Positions 33,033 through 46,025 of a stretch of DNA of 64,000 nt are shown here, in pieces (position 1 is the stretch's first letter; every line of letters starts with the position of its first letter). The position numbers and the translations under genes are program-made. Source of the stretch: Paguma larvata (taxonomy: Eukaryota > Chordata > Mammalia > Carnivora > Viverridae); NCBI GenBank assembly GCA_030068075.1, contig CM057839.1:55766960-55830959 (forward strand). Direction: 5' to 3'. The notes under the pieces were generated by a model, which worked only from the letters and a program-made list of their open reading frames with translations, was not told the DNA's origin and searched no databases.

Positions 33033-33305
33033 GTGGATTTTCCTGTATACACATTCTTTTCAAGTACACATGGGACATTCTCCAGAATAGATTACATATT
33101 AGGTCACAAATCAGGCCTTAACAAATACATAAAGATTGAAATTATACCACACACAGTTTTTGACCACAACCCCAAGAAACTAGAAGTAAACAAGAAAAAA
33201 TTTGAAAAGGCCACAAACATGGAGGTAAACAATATGTTATTAGACAAGGAATTCAAAGAAGAAATAAAAAAAAATCCATGGAACCTAATGAAAATGAAAA
33301 TATAA
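33033..33305 (+). pseudogene. L1 ORF2 endonuclease-linker remnant (inverted arm)
   Basis: A 90-residue open piece in the inverted arm: 'GTFSRIDYILGHKSGLNKY' then 'VFDHNPKKLEVNKKKFEKA'. It matches the C-terminal part of the L1 endonuclease and the following linker. A stop at 33303 ends it; the downstream ORF2 is in other frames. Confidence 0.85.
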
Positions 33306-34231
33306 CACTCTAAAATCTTTGGGATGCAGAAAGGCAGTCTAAAGAGAAAAGTATGTGGCAATACAGTCCAACCTCAAGAAGTAAGAAAATCTCAAACAAC
33401 CTAACCTTACACCTAAAGGAGAAGCTAGATAAAAGAAAAACGAAGCCTAAAACCAGCAGAAGGAAGGAAATAATAAATATTAGAGCATAAAGAAATGATA
33501 ACAAACAAAACAGATCAATGAAACAAGGAGCTAGCTCTTGAAAAAATTAATAAAATTGATAAACCTCTAGCCACACTTATCAAAAGGAAAAGGAAAAGGA
33601 TCCAAATAAGTCACAAATGAGAGAGGATACATAACAACCAACACCACAGAAATATAATTAGAAATTTATGAAAAATGATACGCCAACAAATTGGGCAGGC
33701 TGGAAGAAATGGATAAATTCCTAGAAACATAAAAACTACCAAACCTGAAAAAGAGGGAAATAGAAAAAAATTGAGACCAATAACCAGCAATGAAATTGAA
33801 TCTGTAATCAAAAAACTCAAAACCATCAAAAGTCCAGGACTTGGCTCCCCGGGCAAATTCTACCAAACATTTAAAGAAGAGTTAAAAACTATTCTTCTCA
33901 AACTAATGCATAAAGTAAAAAAAAGGAAAACTTCCATATTCAGTATATGAAGCCAGCATTACCCTGATACCAAACCCAGAGAAACACTGCTAAAAAGGAG
34001 AAATACAGACCAATATCCCTGATAGATACATATAAAAATCCTCAACAAAATACTGACAAACCAAATTCAACAATATATTAAAAAAATAATTTACCACGCC
34101 CAAGTGGGATTTATTCTTGGGGTGCAAGCATGGTTCAATACTCGCAAATAGGTCAATGTAATACATCAAATCAATAGATGAAAGATAAGAACCATGTGAT
34201 CATTTCAGTAAATGCAGAAAAGTATTTAAAT

Positions 34232-34655
34232 GGATTGAAACAGAATATAATAGAAAATATCAAAGCACATCATATGTACTAAGTATTGTTTTGAGATACT
34301 TCTCTTTATATATATCGGGACTGGTGCTATAGTGAAAAATTTTTACTTGTCGTACTCAAGATTTGGAAGTTACTGAATTGTAGGGGACCCCAAATTTCCT
34401 TATCTCTTGAGTGGTTTAGTTTTCCATTAAGAAGCAAAAGTAATGGACAACGGAATGCCCTGGTGATGGAGCCAGAACATTGTGCTGGGCCTGGCCCTTC
34501 CTGGTTGAATTAATCCATCTTTCACTGCCTGTCACAAGAATAGATAAAGTAATAAATTGCATATTATAAAATATACATTTAATCATGTTTATGGTTATTC
34601 AGTGATTGTGAGCATGCAGATGTCTTATCTTATGATCCCTTTTCCTTCATAGACT
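34232..34655. other. Single-copy DNA
   Basis: No repeat or exon recognised. Confidence 0.4.
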
Positions 34656-34815
34656 GTTTCCTTCACTCCACACCTTTGCTCTTCCCAATCCTTCCACCTG
34701 AAACACTTGTTTCACTTTGACTATCTTATCCATCCTTTAAGACTTAGCTCAGGCGCTCTCTTTCCTCAGCAAAGCCCTCTCTAAACTTCCGGTTGTAATT
34801 CTATGACCCCTACAA
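34656..34815. repeat. L2-like ancient LINE fragment
   Basis: 'TTTGCTCTTCCCAATCCTTC', 'TATCCATCCTTTAAGACTTA', 'GCTCAGGCGCTCTCTTTCCT' and 'CAGCAAAGCCCTCTCTAAAC' resemble the L2 3' region. Diverged. Confidence 0.5.
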
Positions 34816-36255
34816 TCCCAGACATGTATATCTATTTTTACTTAACTCATTTTAAAATAAAAATTTGCTCATAGGTCAGACATCCTACTAGGCCATCACA
34901 TTTCAAAACTTACTCCCTGCTTAATTGCTGAAAGTTAGCTGAATGTCTGCATGTACTGGGCACTCGGTAAAATACTTGCTAAGTTGAACTACACTAACTC
35001 CTACTTTGACGTCTACCACTTTATCTGCTTCACTCTTGTTCTCCTCCACACCTTTTCAACATAGTCATTTGTTTTCCCCTCCTCTTACGCCATATCTAGT
35101 TGGAATATGACATAAATAATGGTTGGGCAGCAACAATCACCTCTTGGTTTTCTTGATTATAGCATCTCCAGGGGAGGCTCTTATAAAAGTGTATTCAAAA
35201 AAGTGAAACAGTGATTGTGGATGAGACATACTGGCCAGGTAAGAAAGCTGGTGGCATCAAGTTATTCACACACTGTGACACTGGACTGGGAAATCACACG
35301 CAAATGTACAGGGGTAGGAGAAATGGGAAAAGCTAGCAGCACAAAGGTGATTAGTCAAAGGACAGTCTGGTCCATTCCTCTACATCTTTTCCTCATCTGC
35401 ACATAGCCCCGTGGAAAGACAATAATTGGGCTCACCACGGTATCCCAATTACGGTTGTCTTCACAAGGAGAAAGGGAGGCCCCAGCAGCCCAATGATCCT
35501 TAGTAATTGCCCAACTACCCTGATTAGGGAGCTTATGATTTCTGATACAACCTACAAATAATTCACAAAGCCATTTCCACGCTGCCATGATACTGTGACA
35601 TAGAAATCAATAAAGTCTTGGCATAAGAACAGATGATTTTGCAAACTCTGTGTCTGATAAGATGGTTACATCATTTTCTGGCTGCTGGATGTTTTCTCTC
35701 TTGTCACTGCCAAGATGCTAGTTGATTTATCAGGAAAAAGAGGTAACAGTCACAAACTCATTGCTGTTAGCTGATTTCTGTGAGAGAACAGGTTACAAAA
35801 ATATCTGGTTTGTCTCCCTTGCATTTATCTGTTTATTCATGCATGGAGTTTTGTTCTAGGGGTAACTCAAGCATACACTATTTAGTTCTAATAAATTGAA
35901 AATTGCTCCTCCTGAGATTGCAACAAGTTATTTTCCTGCTGGGATTCAGTTAAGAGTTTTCTATCTTTCATAGAATAAAGTGGCTTCCACTGTCTCAGAT
36001 ACACTGTAAACAGTTGTCAGTGTTATACGTTCAGAATAGGCTCAGTATGTTTTTAAAAGCTCCGAGTCACACAATTTTTTGTGTGTATTTATTGCAAGTT
36101 ACAATCCTTTGTCTGACAACTCTCTAAAAGCTGTAGTAATAATGGTATCTTGTTGTTCCTTTCCTCTTGAATAAACCTTCCTTGTCTTATAGATGGATTA
36201 ATCTGAAAAAAAAATACCCTGCTGTAATTCAACTGAAATCCTATCTGGACTCTTT
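34816..36255. other. Single-copy DNA, no gene recognised
   Basis: 35215-35590 has overlapping short frames (35215-35406 plus; 35355-35588 minus) in a slightly GC-richer patch. No family recognised. Confidence 0.4.
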
Positions 36256-36465
36256 CATGTTCCAGGTTGTAAAGCATTTTCACATGTTACCTAATTTCAT
36301 CCTCATAACGTAATGATAACCCCTTGAGTATAGCAGTGTCTCCAACATACAGAAGAATGAACATTGTCTTAGAGATAATCAGAATTCCCAAGCAGTGGAC
36401 TTAGAGGAAGGGCCAATGCCTAGTTCCTTTGATCTAAATCCAGTGCCCCTTGTATTATCTTCAAC
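36256..36465 (-). repeat. MIR-like SINE, antisense
   Basis: 'AAGCATTTTCACATGTTACC', 'TAATTTCATCCTCATAACG' and 'TTTGATCTAAATCCAGTGCC' follow antisense MIR order. Confidence 0.55.
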
Positions 36466-38799
36466 CTGTGGTCTCCCCAACCCCAGAGGGCTCCCCAACA
36501 GCCAGAATCAAGTTCTTTCATGTTAAGAGAACTCCATTTTTGTTTTTTTTCTTTAATGTATCTAGTACAGGAAAGAAATTATGAATAGTCCGAAAGAAGA
36601 ACAGCCATTGTGGTCTTTTTGGCAAGTGATCACTATAGGAGTGGATGTAGGAACTCAGTTCAATCCATTGCAATATATTTAGAGGTCTTTGGAGGCTTTT
36701 TAAAGTGTTCTCATAGGAGAGAAAAGCACAGTGAGAAAATCTTTTTTCCCTATCACCCTTCTTGTTTCCTATCATTGACAGGATTGACATTGGCAGGTGA
36801 TATTTGAAGCATCAGACAGCCATTTTGTTACCATGTAGGATGGTTTCTGAAAAGATGGAAAGCTCCTGGGTCCATGATACCAGTGAGTTTCCAAACCAAT
36901 CTCCTCTACGTCCGGAGTTTTTGTTAAGTAAACAAATAACGTTTGTTTAAATCATCTTCTTCAGATTTTCAGTTACTTAACACCTGATTACCGCCTAAGA
37001 GGTACACAGCTGTTCTTCATCAGCACTGTTGTGAGGACACGAATGAATAAGATGTTTAAAATGCCTCAGACTTGTTGCTTCATTCTCAACTCCAGCAGGT
37101 GCTTTGATTTAACCTCAAGACCTACGTTAGCCGTGTTTTGAAATAATGGTTGCCCTCAAAAAAATGTATAACACTCTGTCAATAGTTGTCTCAGTCACCC
37201 AGGAGCCTTTCCTTGTTCAACTCTGCCTGCTTGGCTCTATCATTTCCTGCACATTCATCTTTTCCAGATTTGTGTTTGTTTTGCCTTAAATTTCTACTCT
37301 GCCCCCTCCCTCATTCCTTCAGCTTATGCCTCCTTCTGGTCCTTGACTGTTTACATTCTAAAGTTTGGTCTTGCTCTGACATTTGTATCCGTTTGATTAT
37401 AGCTTTTGGACTTTGGTTCTGATTACTTGGTTATTGGCATGTGATTCATTGTCTTGTTTTGGATCTTTATAGGAGAAAAGAGCTAACATTGGGTGAGCCC
37501 CTAGTATGTGCTAAGTATACTGATTTAGATTTTGTCATATTTAATTCTTAATACCTATTTCACATATTTTTTAAATCTTCCTTTCTCCTTTGTAAAAATC
37601 TCACAGTATATGAAAGTACTCAAGATCAAGCCTCCAGAAGTATTTTACCTCAGAGTCTAACCAGCTGAGTTGGGCTCCAATGTCCATGTCTTCTGACTAT
37701 ACCAAGACACAGTATATGACACATTCTTCAAACCTTATTTTATCTTCCCTGATCCATACTTGCTTGGTTTCACCTAGACTGCTCAGTTCTGACTTCCAAA
37801 TTCTCCTTCTGAATCTAACATTAGAGAAGTGTGGAAATGTTATAAATGCCTATCAAACAAGTATTCTCTCTCTGTGAAACTTTTTGGGTCCTATGTGTTA
37901 TATGTTCAGACAAGGACAGTTTAATTTCACTTAACACGCATTAGTGAAGAGAAGTAGTGAATCTTTGTTAAGTCATTTGGTTGGGAGTCACCATTTGATT
38001 TTTGGTATTAGGTATTTGTTTTAAAAAGAACCAACATGATTCACATTGAGTAAAAGTGTCAGCTGTGTGTTTCTTGGACATACAGGTCCATTTGGTGAAT
38101 GTTGGTCAAATGTGACATAATTTAGAATATACGTTTGTTTGATGATATTTAATCACACTTTTATGTACTAATCAAAACATGTTAGGATATAGGATAATAA
38201 AAATGAGAAAATAAATTTTAGAGTTCTTAATTGCATGCATTATAGGGCTTCACATTCATAATGAATATACATGCGTAGAATAAAAGACTAAATGGAAATA
38301 TTACCAAAATGTTTTCTTTACTAAGATGCTGTTTATTTTCTTCAATTTCTATAAATTGTTTTGCATTTTCTAATTTTTCTATAATGAATAATTGTAAAAT
38401 CGTGATGAGGGGAAAAAGTGAGTTATAAATGTATGTGCTTCAGTGTTCCTAAATAGTGAGTTTCTTACCTAATAAAATTAAAAAAATATTATTTCTAAAT
38501 AAAAACACAACTTTTCAATATGATATTTGTCTATAACAGTATAATTATCTCTTTAAAAATTTTTAAATTTTTAAAAACATTTTTATATTAAATACATTTT
38601 TATATTAAGGTGGATGAGGGGACATTCCTCTCATTGTGAAGCCACTGAGGTTTCAGCAAAGGGTTATCCTACCTGTGGGCTTTCTCTGGCTCATTGTATG
38701 TCAGTGAGAGTACTAGAGCTTGGCATTCTCCAAACTGCAATACAATACAGTTGGACTACCTCACAATAAGGTAAACAAGTGAGTGCGCACTATCACCTT
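36466..38799. other. Single-copy AT-rich DNA
   Basis: No carnivore SINE and no gene recognised. A possible MIR start ('GAGCCCCTAGTATGTGCTAA') lies at about 37495. Very AT-rich at 38470-38610. Confidence 0.4.
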
Positions 38800-38930
38800 A
38801 TTTTTATTTATTTTTTTTAAATTTTTATTTAAATACCAACTAGTTAAAATACACTGTGTAATACTAGTTTCAGGTGCACAATACAGTGATTGAACACTTC
38901 TATACAGCACCCGGTGCTCATCACAGCAAG
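38800..38930 (-). mobile_element. Very short L1 3' end, antisense
   Basis: About 130 bp of carnivore L1 3' UTR: T-rich start, 'ATACCAACTAGTTAAAATAC', 'TAGTTTCAGGTGCACAATAC', 'GCACCCGGTGCTCATCACAG'. A strongly 5'-truncated insertion. Confidence 0.8.
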
Positions 38931-39034
38931 AGCAGTATCATCCTAGATGATGGTAAATCCAGAGAAGCCATGTCGTTTGACAGATATTTGCTTGGGGAAG
39001 ACGACATGGTAGGTTGTCTGTCTCTGATTGAATT

Positions 39035-39275
39035 CCTGGCGAAGACTCTCTGAAGAAGGACAGGGCTGTTGAGAACTGAATTACAAGGTCTCAGCTAAGT
39101 AAAGATTTGGAGCAGAGTGTGGCACATACAAAGGCTGTAGGGCAAGAGAGACCTTGACCCAGTCAAATAAAAAGCAGGCGTGGGCATGTGGATGGAGCTT
39201 AGAAAGGAGAGACTACAATAAGATGAAACTAGAGATGAGGGCAGCATTCACATCATATGGAGCCTAGTAGGCAAT
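39035..39275. repeat. Ancient mammalian repeat fragment, same type as at 3690
   Basis: 'GAGCAGAGTGTGGCACATAC', 'AAAGGCTGTAGGGCAAGAGA' and 'CATATGGAGCCTAGTAGGCA' resemble the middle of the ancient repeat split by the first L1. Low certainty. Confidence 0.35.
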
Positions 39276-39789
39276 TTTATTTTTTGTGCAATGTTCTCAC
39301 ATTGAGATAAAAGTCACTATGCACAATAGAATATTAAAGGTTGAGCATTGAAACTACCAGAGGTTGCCAGACCAGGGCTCTAAAAAGAAATTGAGCTGTG
39401 ACAAAAAGAAATCAGACTTGACAGAAAATGACAGTTTTAATAAAATGAGAAACTAAAAGTTTGAAATGGTATCTCGGAGTCCTAATGGTGGGTCAGCTGT
39501 GGAGTTGTAGAGAAGAAAAAAGTTTTTGTAGGCTGACAATGTATTTTACATTGGTCTTCAAGGAAAAATCAACCAATATGGTCTGGTAACCATGGGTGCA
39601 ATGACTATGAAAATTCAAGCAAATGTATTATTTCCTGATTTATCAGAATTAAGGGAATCATCTGCTTACATTATACTGCATTTACTGACAAAAACATGGC
39701 TAACTCATATTTTCTAGTGGTTCAGTTACTATTGAGGATGTAACTCAAATTTTATGCTTGAAATATAAAACTAAATTTTTAAAAGTTCT

Positions 39790-40925
39790 CTTTTTTTATT
39801 TTTAGAATAAAGCTTTATTTTTTAAAGTAGTTTAAAATTCATCACAAAATTGAGGGGAAGACAGACATTTTTTTTTTAAATTGATGAGCCTGCATTGACA
39901 CATCATAATCACCCAAAGTCCAAAGTTTATTTTATAGCTCACTCTAGGTGACGTACATTCTATGTACGTGGACATATGTATAATGACATGTATCCATCAT
40001 TATGACACTATGCGGAGTATTTCCACTGCCCTCAATATCCTTTGTGCTCTGCTTGTTCATCCCTCTTTCTACCTCACACACCTTGGCAACCTCTGAATCT
40101 TTTTACTGTCCCCATAGTTTTCTCTTTTCCAGAATATAATACAGTTGAAACCATATAGGATTCAGCCTTTCCAGATTGACTTCTTTCATTTGGGAATATC
40201 CATTTAAGTTTCCTTCTGGTCTTTTCATGGCTTGATAGCTCATAGCTCATTTCTTTTAAACACTGAATAATTTATTGTTGGGATTTGCCGGAGTTTATCC
40301 GTCCACCTATTGAAGAACGTCTTGAGCCTTTACAAGTTTTGGAAATAATAAAGTGCTATAAACATCTATGTGCATGTTTTTTGTGCGGACATGTTTTCAA
40401 CTCTTTTGGGTAAATACCAAGGAGCGTGATTGCTGGATTATATGCTAAGAGTATGTTTAGTTTTGTGAGAAACCACCAAACTGTCTTCTAAAGTGGCTGT
40501 ACCATTTTGCATTTCCTCCAGCAATGAATGAGAGTTGTGGTTGCTCCACATCCTTGACAGCATTTGGTGTTGTCAGTGTTCTGAATTTTGGTCATTCTAA
40601 TAGGCGTGTGTGGTGGTATCTCATTGTTTTAATTTGCATTTCTCTCATGACATACAGTGTAGAGCATCTATTAATAGAATTGTTTGCCATATGTTTATCT
40701 TTGGTGAGGAGTCTTTTAAGGTCTTTGGCTCATTTTTAAGTTAGGCTGTTTTCTTATTGTTGAGTTTTGAGAGTTTTTTGTACATTTTGGATAATGTTCC
40801 TTTATCAACTTCGTATTTTGTGAATATTTTTTCATAGCATATGGCTTATCTGGTCATTCTCTTGATACTGTCTTTTGTGGAGCAAAAGTTTTTAATTTTA
40901 ATGAAATCCAGCTTATCAATTACAG
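39790..40925 (-). mobile_element. L1M-type element, 5'-truncated, antisense
   Basis: Old L1M 3' region: 'AATTGAGGGGAAGACAGACA', 'CATTGACACATCATAATCAC', 'GACATGTATCCATCATTATG', 'TTTTCAACTCTTTTGGGTAA', 'AATGAATGAGAGTTGTGGTT', 'TCAGTGTTCTGAATTTTGGT'. It runs into the C-terminal ORF2 and is truncated near 40925. No intact frame. Confidence 0.85.
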
Positions 40926-42475
40926 AATTGTAGCTTTCAATTTATTATACAAAGTTTCAGTATCATTATCTGTAGATAAAGCCTAAGTACTGTTTAGAAA
41001 AAAACATTTGTTAGCCCTGCTTGAAGAACGTTTCTCAATCTAAAATACAGTAAGCTTCTGCTTAAAATGAAGTAATTCTTAAATAAATCTAGAGGTCTGA
41101 AATTTGAATACCCTCAGTATCTCCAAACAAGGTAGCATTATACTTAGATTGATCTTAAAAATAATTTCCAGGTGAAGGCATAGGTTGGATCTATAAGAGT
41201 TAGTTGTCTAGATGATACATGTTTGAAAAAAATGCATTTAATCCTAAGGGTCAATGTGTTTCAAACAAAACAAAATATTTTTGATTAAATTATATGCACA
41301 AAACCTAGTGAATAAAAAAAGATAAAAATAATTGGGAACTTTCTGGGGCTTGTTTATATGGTTAACTGTCTCTACCTTGATGACATTTCTTATTTTGTAC
41401 CTTTTGAAATTCTATTGCAACATTATTGACGTCAGTGACATTATTGGCACAGATAAAACTTCCAATCCTTTGAGTCTATGAATACTTGATCACAAATTCA
41501 GAAGGAGGAGCATAAACATGAATGAAAAGCAAATTAATATTCAGTGCAGTCTTAATATATGTGGTTATTAGAGTTTTAGTCGATGATTTCATACCTTGTA
41601 AGAATGACCTTCATATCCTGCTAGAAATGTAATTTCCAGAAATTAATTCCATTATATTATGGCTCTTCATGTAGTAGACTGGCAGCTACCTCGGTGATTT
41701 TTAAAAATAACATTTAAAAAATTGCCTTCAATATTTAGCCAGTTAGGTTTCCTGAGTCATCAAGATAGGAGATGATTGGAGACCGTCAAATGATTTGACT
41801 TTTCTTATTCTTAGGATAGATTTTGTGCATTTGTGTTTTGATATGCAACATTTCTTTACTTATAAAGAGTGCAATTAGAAGCCCCAAAAGCTATTTTAAT
41901 GAGTTGGCCAAAAATGTATACCCTAAAGTCAGGAAATCCCAAGCTGGTCCATATTGTGCATACTGTATTTCAGATGAGTTTAGATTTCTAAATATATATC
42001 TCATTATACGGTGTTTCAGAGGAGAAAAAGTCAGGATTTTTTTGTTTTGCTTTTAACCGTTAGTATGTTTGACTTGTCTTCTAACTATATCATTTTAAAA
42101 TAGCTTTGGGTGTTTGGATGTGTGGTTACTCTGTTAATCCCACAAAGAAAGCTGAAGCTATTTTAAAGCAAATTGTGCCACTCTGGTAATACTGATGAAG
42201 CTTTCTACAATACAGAAGTGATCAATTTCTGTTTTACTGACTTAGCCTTCCCCTGAAAGTGTCCTCACAGTATCTATGTAGTGTCTATGTTGGTACATTG
42301 TCTTTAAGTACTGGTACATTGACTTAAGTCCTGGCAGGGAATTGATGTGCTATGCTCTGCTCGTCCTTTGTCGTTTAACATCCACAAGTAAATGATGTTG
42401 TGCTAAGCACCAACATAACCCAAGTTTAGGAGAGTATGGAATTTCAGATTCGAAAGTGATCTTCAAGGTCATTTT
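40926..42475. other. Single-copy AT-rich DNA
   Basis: No gene or named repeat recognised. An open frame at 41823-42056 has no features. Confidence 0.4.
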
Positions 42476-42550
42476 CAGAAACTTTATTTTGAAATGATGA
42501 TAGGTTTGCCGGAAGTTGCAAAAACAGTGTAGAGAGATCCAAGGTCATTT
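42476..42550 (-). repeat. L1M 3' end fragment
   Basis: 'TTTGAAATGATGATAGGTTT' and 'GCCGGAAGTTGCAAAAACAG' match the antisense tail region of old L1M elements. Very short. Confidence 0.5.
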
Positions 42551-42829
42551 ATTTTAATGACCCATGTTGCCTTTTAAGACTTCTCCATCTAAAACTAAGG
42601 AAATTCTCTTCTGAAGATTTACCCATCCATATCTGAAGAATAAGGCATTGAAACCAAAGAGCATTTTATTAGCATGTAGAAAGATGGTAAAGTTATCAAC
42701 GATGACCCAACAAATAAAATCCTTATCCAAAATGTCGTCTATTAAAATGTGATGATGAAATAGGTACTTTAAAAATGTGTGAAATTTCTTTAGTTCTCGT
42801 GTTAAAATGGAAGAGGTGTCTATATAATC

Positions 42830-43050
42830 ACCTGGGCTTAGAAGTCAAAACCAGTTTCAAATTCGGGCTCTATCACTTAATTAGTTGTATAATTCTGAGA
42901 AGATAATGGATCTCTGTGTCTTTGTTTCCTCCTCCGTAGAATAGCAATAATAATACCTTCCCCATGTGGTTGTCAAAAATATTAAAATAGTTAATAAGCA
43001 GTAGGCACTTAGCATGGTATCTGAGCAATTGCTCTCTATGTTAAAGGTAT
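42830..43050 (+). repeat. MIR SINE, sense
   Basis: 'TCGGGCTCTATCACTTAATT', 'TTGTTTCCTCCTCCGTAGAA', 'TAATAATACCTTCCCCATGT' and 'GCAGTAGGCACTTAGCATGG' give the full sense MIR order. Confidence 0.8.
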
Positions 43051-44085
43051 TATTGTTAATTTACTTCTGAAAATTCAAATAAAGTTTATTCTTATTGTTT
43101 GCTATAGTTGTATTCTATACAGTCACTGTGAACCTTGAATTAGAAAGTTGCAAAACTTTCTCCTTTAGTAAAATACAGAGATAGTTTCCTGTAAACCTCT
43201 GATCATAGTAATTTTTCAGCTGATCTCTATAGAAGCTTCTTTTGAGGGTTTCTGTGCAGAGACACTTTATTATATGTGTGTGTTAGATAATATATACATG
43301 TGTTATATAAGTTTCTTGTAGGTGTGAGTTAGAGTACTGTTGCCATGAATTCAGTGTTAATGAATTTTATATATACCTAAAAGTTTATATATAAATAGAT
43401 ATAATGAAATACAGTATATGCTATACGTTGTGACATAATTATAATGTAAATATCATTCATTAATATTATATATTTATATACTTATGAAATAAGTGAAAAT
43501 GTATATATAAAATTCAATAGCCTTGAACTCATGGCCAACAGTACTATAACTCATGCCTAAAGGAAGTTTATCTACACATGAATTTTCTCCATAAAATATA
43601 CCACCGTCTTCTTGTAGGAAGACCACACAGTACCTCAGCACTGTGCTTGGAGGCGATGTTAAATAGCAAAATCACCGTTTGGTACTAAATAAACTAAGAA
43701 CAACAAATTTATGAGAACTGAAACTTCTTATATTTTGATAGCTAAAAGTTCTCGTTTTAGCTGAGAACTTGGCATGATGGCGTGGGGGGACTCAGAGTTT
43801 TAATGGCTCTGCACATGTGCTTGTAATCTATTAATATATACAACTTATAATGTATAATATAATTACATTATATAATACATTACTTGTAATATTAATGTAT
43901 CTATATATTGATATATAGTGATTATGTTAACATAATATAATTTTTATATATCATATATAATTGTGATTGTAATTAATATATTGATATATAAATCTGCTTT
44001 TTTGAATTCAAACCAAAGGCATTGTACAATATTATTAATTTAAGCCTAAACATACACAACAAATTGTATATTCTATACCCCAACC
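43051..44085. other. AT-rich DNA with long TA-rich tracts
   Basis: 43265-43520 and 43830-43995 are TA-rich low-complexity stretches. No gene recognised. Confidence 0.6.
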
Positions 44086-44220
44086 CTTCAGAATAGTGTT
44101 TCTCAGAATGGTTTTAGTCATCTGGGATCTTTGTTAATTATAAAATCCACCCAGATCTGCTAAATATACATGATATTTAACAAGCTTCCCATGTAATGTT
44201 TATCAGGTGGCAGCTGAAAC
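44086..44220 (+). mobile_element. MER5A-like DNA-transposon remnant
   Basis: 'AGTGTTTCTCAGAATGGTTT', 'CATCTGGGATCTTTGTTAAT' and 'TTTAACAAGCTTCCCATGTA' follow the order of the MER5 family, non-autonomous hAT-Charlie elements. Diverged. Confidence 0.55.
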
Positions 44221-44254
44221 ATTGCAGGATAATCTCATGAAATACTGGGATGCA

Positions 44255-44365
44255 TTAGAATATAAGTGCTTTGGTGAGGGCAGGGACCATATGTGTTTTA
44301 TTCAATACCATACCCTGTTGCTTAGAACAAGGTACAATACATAGAACACAAGAAATAATTTCTCA
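44255..44365 (+). repeat. L2 3' end fragment
   Basis: 'AAGTGCTTTGGTGAGGGCAG', 'GGACCATATGTGTTTTATTC' and 'TTGCTTAGAACAAGGTACAA' resemble the L2 3' terminus. Confidence 0.6.
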
Positions 44366-44449
44366 TTAGACAAATCCATGAATTATGCAGATGAAAAGCG
44401 AGTTCACAGTTCCCAGCAAGCACTATGGATCATGTTAGTGAACTGAGAG

Positions 44450-44560
44450 TCCCCACTGGCTCTCAGACTTTGTGTACTGAACAATCATTTGGAAAGCCTA
44501 TTTAAAAGGAATCTCCAAGATTCACTCTCTGAAGACTGAGTTAATAAGTTTGGGGGCTGC
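44450..44560 (-). mobile_element. MER5-like remnant, opposite orientation
   Basis: 'CTCTCAGACTTTGTGTACTG', 'AACAATCATTTGGAAAGCC' and 'TGAAGACTGAGTTAATAAGT' follow the MER5 consensus read in reverse compared with the copy at 44086. Confidence 0.5.
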
Positions 44561-46025
44561 ACTGGACCACTTTCGACATTTTTAGCATGATCAGTTTTTA
44601 ACCCAGTCATAAGTGATTCCAATGGAAGTCATTATCGCTACACACTGGAAAATGCAGTGTATCATCCAAGCAATGGTCCAATGATTGAAATGAAATGCAA
44701 ACAGATCTTCGCTATGTGGTTTAGTTATGGGATGTGCAGTTGTCAGGGCACAGAAGAGCTTACATGTAAGAGTTAATTCTCTAATCAAAACTGTAAACAA
44801 CGTGGACCACAAGATTATGGGGCTCTGCAGTGTTACTCCAATAAATGCCCAGAAACCTGCATGCGTTCACAGTATGTTTAGAGTAAAAAGTATCATTTAA
44901 ATTATTTTCTATTCTAGACCTTAGTTCTCTTTCTGATAGAGGGGGAACATGGCAGGATAAATATGGATCCTGCTCACCCTCTCCTATACATGCAGTGCTT
45001 AATCAGTGAAAAACAATACTGAGACCTTGGCCTCTCAAAATATTTTCTCCATCGTTGCATGTTGTGAGTGTTGGAATTACCTTAAATTTTTGACGGCTCT
45101 TGTTTTTTGTGAAACTTGCTTGAGGGTCCTTTGCAAGACTTCTGCTTTTGAATTATCCATTATGTCTTCATTATTAATAGCTATACCTACCTGCCACCAC
45201 ACTTGCTACTTTGCAGGCTTTAGAAGGAGTAGAGGCCTGTGGGATGTTAGGGGGATGATGTCATGGGCTGGAGGAGTTGCTGTAGGCATCAATGGCTAGG
45301 AGAAAGCAGACTATTCAAATTGAAGTTTTCTGCCTCTGGGCTGCACTTTACTGCGGGGTAATTCATAAGCTTTTCTGCCTTTATCTGTAGCTTGAATGTA
45401 GGCACATTAAAAATATATACATATATCTCTCTCTCTCTAAGGATCTCTTGTGCTTGAAGGATTAAAAACTGTTTCAGTACAATTCAAGAGTTTTCATGAG
45501 ATAGATAGGGTGAGCCATTCCATTTAGTTTGCTGTTTATTAGTATAGTAAACTCTTCCATTTGAGTAGTGCTGTAGATAATAATAATCATATTTTATTGT
45601 GTGCTGTTCTAGCCTCTTCTTGGGCTTTTATGACCATGATAAAATGATTATCTGTAATTATCTGATACTGTAACTTAAGGTAAAAATTATCATTGAGCAC
45701 AATTTTTTTTAAATGCCTATTAGAGACCAAAGGGAGACCATCCACATCTTTTAAAGATAGGAGTTTTGTTTACAAATAAAAGCTAGATTCTTTTTCCTAG
45801 GTATTTCTTATTAAAGGAAAAGAAGAGGTACTTGACCTTGTCCTGCCCATGGGCAAATGTGCTTGTTCGGGATTGTTTGTGAGACGTGAAGCCAGGGCCT
45901 CCTGACTGCTGAAGGAAGTGGCTGTGTTGTGGGGCTGAGGAAGGGATCTTGCTGTTTTCTGCTACTCTTGTTTTTGCATTTGGGTTTAGAGGAGTCATTT
46001 TATTTGCTTGCCTTCTTGAAAAAGT
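44561..46025. other. Single-copy DNA, no gene recognised
   Basis: Short open frames at 44591-44812 (minus), 45006-45299 (plus) and 45783-45998 (minus) lack features. A short (CT)n lies at about 45426-45440. Confidence 0.4.

Larger units (their letters stand above)
30740..34231 (-). mobile_element. L1 with inverted 5' part (twin-priming structure)
   Basis: 30740-33030 is minus-strand L1: carnivore 3' UTR at the left, ORF2 stop at about 30995-30997, and ORF2 running right to the RT catalytic region, where minus reads 'KLSLFSDDMILYIE' (about 32945-32985). From about 33036 to 34231 the L1 sequence switches to plus: 'HGTFSRIDYILGHKSGLNK' of the endonuclease C-terminus at 33069-33125, continuing to the RT entry region ('NAEK' near 34215). 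The two arms are head to head, with a short ORF2 stretch missing at the joint. This is the signature of twin-primed insertion. No clear target duplication was found. A SINE sits at 31920-32171. Confidence 0.87.

Noticed and set aside
35215..35590. Overlapping short frames possibly marking an exon
   Set aside because: No recognisable protein family and no convincing splice-site pair. Left as unannotated unique DNA.
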